From Caldisericia bacterium (GTDB taxonomy: Bacteria > Caldisericota > Caldisericia > B22-G15), in assembly GCA_021158845.1 (NCBI GenBank), contig JAGGSY010000061.1:1-14894 (forward strand): DNA of 14,894 nucleotides, read 5' to 3'. Positions 14,835 through 14,894 of this stretch are shown piece by piece (positions within the stretch are counted from its first letter, which is position 1; the number at the start of each line of letters is the position of its first letter). The notes beneath the pieces were generated by a model. That model had not been told where the DNA came from, ran no database searches, and saw only the letters and a list, made by a program, of their open reading frames with translations. The position numbers and the translations under genes were made by a program.

Positions 14835-14894
14835 GGGATTAAGGCACTAAAATAAAAAGTATGGTTGAAAGTAAGATTGATATAGAGTTTACAT

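Noticed and set aside
1..14894. CRISPR arrays, insertion sequences, tRNA or rRNA genes
   Set aside because: No regularly spaced repeats, transposase-like protein, terminal inverted repeats, cloverleaf-like or rRNA-like sequence was seen on either strand.

Overview
The window is one tightly packed, co-directional gene block. All 16 supported genes lie on the minus strand, so it is read from the right end to the left. The DNA is AT-rich (roughly 35-40% G+C by eye) with strong use of AGA/AGG and ATA codons. Most genes carry GGAGG-type ribosome sites, and many overlap their neighbour by an ATGA. Together with the six-subunit Rnf electron-transport complex, this suggests a small-genome anaerobic bacterium, quite possibly thermophilic. 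The phylum cannot be fixed from the sequence alone; lineages such as WOR-3/Hydrothermae or Caldiserica-like groups are only guesses.

Right part (14768 to 10670). A promoter-driven GNAT-like protein of uncertain function comes first, then a GC-rich hairpin, then a DUF523/TudS-type cysteine protein. Next is a translation and nucleotide-metabolism cluster: rbfA, nrnA (DHH phosphoesterase), truB and a ribF-like gene. rbfA appears to start from a leaderless promoter: an extended -10 box ends six bases before its GTG. The RibF homologue keeps the FAD-synthetase half, but its riboflavin-kinase half is shortened and lacks the PTAN loop. TruB has a divergent catalytic loop that keeps the aspartate.

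Middle part (10603 to 6687). valS has its own likely promoter and a short leader without room for a T-box. folC overlaps the valS stop codon by one base.

Left part (6675 to 1). A membrane protein with two zinc ribbons is coupled by a four-base overlap to rnfC. rnfC, rnfD, rnfG, rnfE, rnfA and rnfB follow with overlaps or tiny gaps. They encode a complete ion-pumping ferredoxin:NAD oxidoreductase with the expected flavin-attachment threonines and Fe-S cysteines. Immediately after rnfB, a strong sigma70-type promoter again ends six bases before a GTG. It drives a secreted protein of unknown function that shows three internal repeats and runs off the left edge of the window.

The most noteworthy points are the two matching leaderless-promoter geometries, the zinc-ribbon protein inserted at the head of the rnf genes, the decayed flavokinase half of RibF, the altered TruB catalytic loop, and the repeat-containing exported protein. 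Nothing here amounts to an obvious new defence or mobile system. No transposase, CRISPR array, tRNA or rRNA was seen, and there is no gene-free stretch over 300 bases; the longest is the 126 bases at the right edge.
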